From Cellvibrionaceae bacterium (GTDB lineage Bacteria; Pseudomonadota; Gammaproteobacteria; Pseudomonadales; Cellvibrionaceae): 6,170 nucleotides of DNA. The stretch is from positions 1 through 6,170 of the forward strand of contig JAOXRV010000669.1 of the NCBI GenBank assembly GCA_025800435.1, given 5' to 3'. How positions within the stretch are numbered: the stretch's first letter is position 1; every line of letters starts with the position of its first letter. The notes below the pieces were generated by a model. That model was not told the DNA's origin and made no database searches. It saw only the letters and a program-made list of their open reading frames with translations. Positions 6,170 through 6,170 of this stretch are shown here, one piece after another. Both the position numbers and the translations under genes were made by a program.

Positions 6170-6170
6170 C

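Overview
This 6.17 kb window reads as a chromosomal core region of a gammaproteobacterium, probably from the Oceanospirillales/Pseudomonadales side. The reasons are the OxyR sequence, the adjacency of oxyR and recG (a known operon in Pseudomonas aeruginosa), a Pseudomonas-type atypical SDR beside it and a type II secretion gene nearby. Base composition looks moderate and even, and I see no insertion sequence, CRISPR array, tRNA, rRNA or phage-like gene.

Layout, left to right. Positions 3-680 (minus strand) hold the N-terminal part of gspC, an inner-membrane type II secretion component; the gene runs off the left edge. A 176 bp gap (681-856) contains a plausible promoter for it. Positions 857-5136 (minus strand) carry four tightly packed genes, transcribed right to left: oxyR (peroxide-sensing LysR-type regulator), recG (branched-DNA helicase), a DUF501 protein and a calcineurin-like metallophosphoesterase. 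The gaps are 15 bp, 18 bp and a 4-bp GTGA overlap, so the four probably form one transcription unit. Only 47 bp separate oxyR from a divergent plus-strand gene (5184-6020) for an atypical NAD(P)-binding SDR/epimerase-like protein. That gene ends in a perfect 12-bp stem terminator. The terminator also serves a convergent minus-strand gene, of which only the last 33 codons are visible at the right edge.

How the genes work together: OxyR senses hydrogen peroxide and, as in Pseudomonas, is co-transcribed with the repair helicase RecG. The unusual part is the DUF501 protein and the phosphoesterase riding behind recG, with the last pair translationally coupled. This makes them candidates for a role linked to oxidative stress or DNA repair, but that is guilt by association only. 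The SDR may share regulatory DNA with oxyR because the intergenic space is so short.

Most of the window is ordinary conserved content. I found no convincing evidence of a wholly new system. The best leads are the four-gene oxyR unit, the compact divergent control region with a 10-bp palindrome, and the SDR that lacks the usual catalytic tyrosine.
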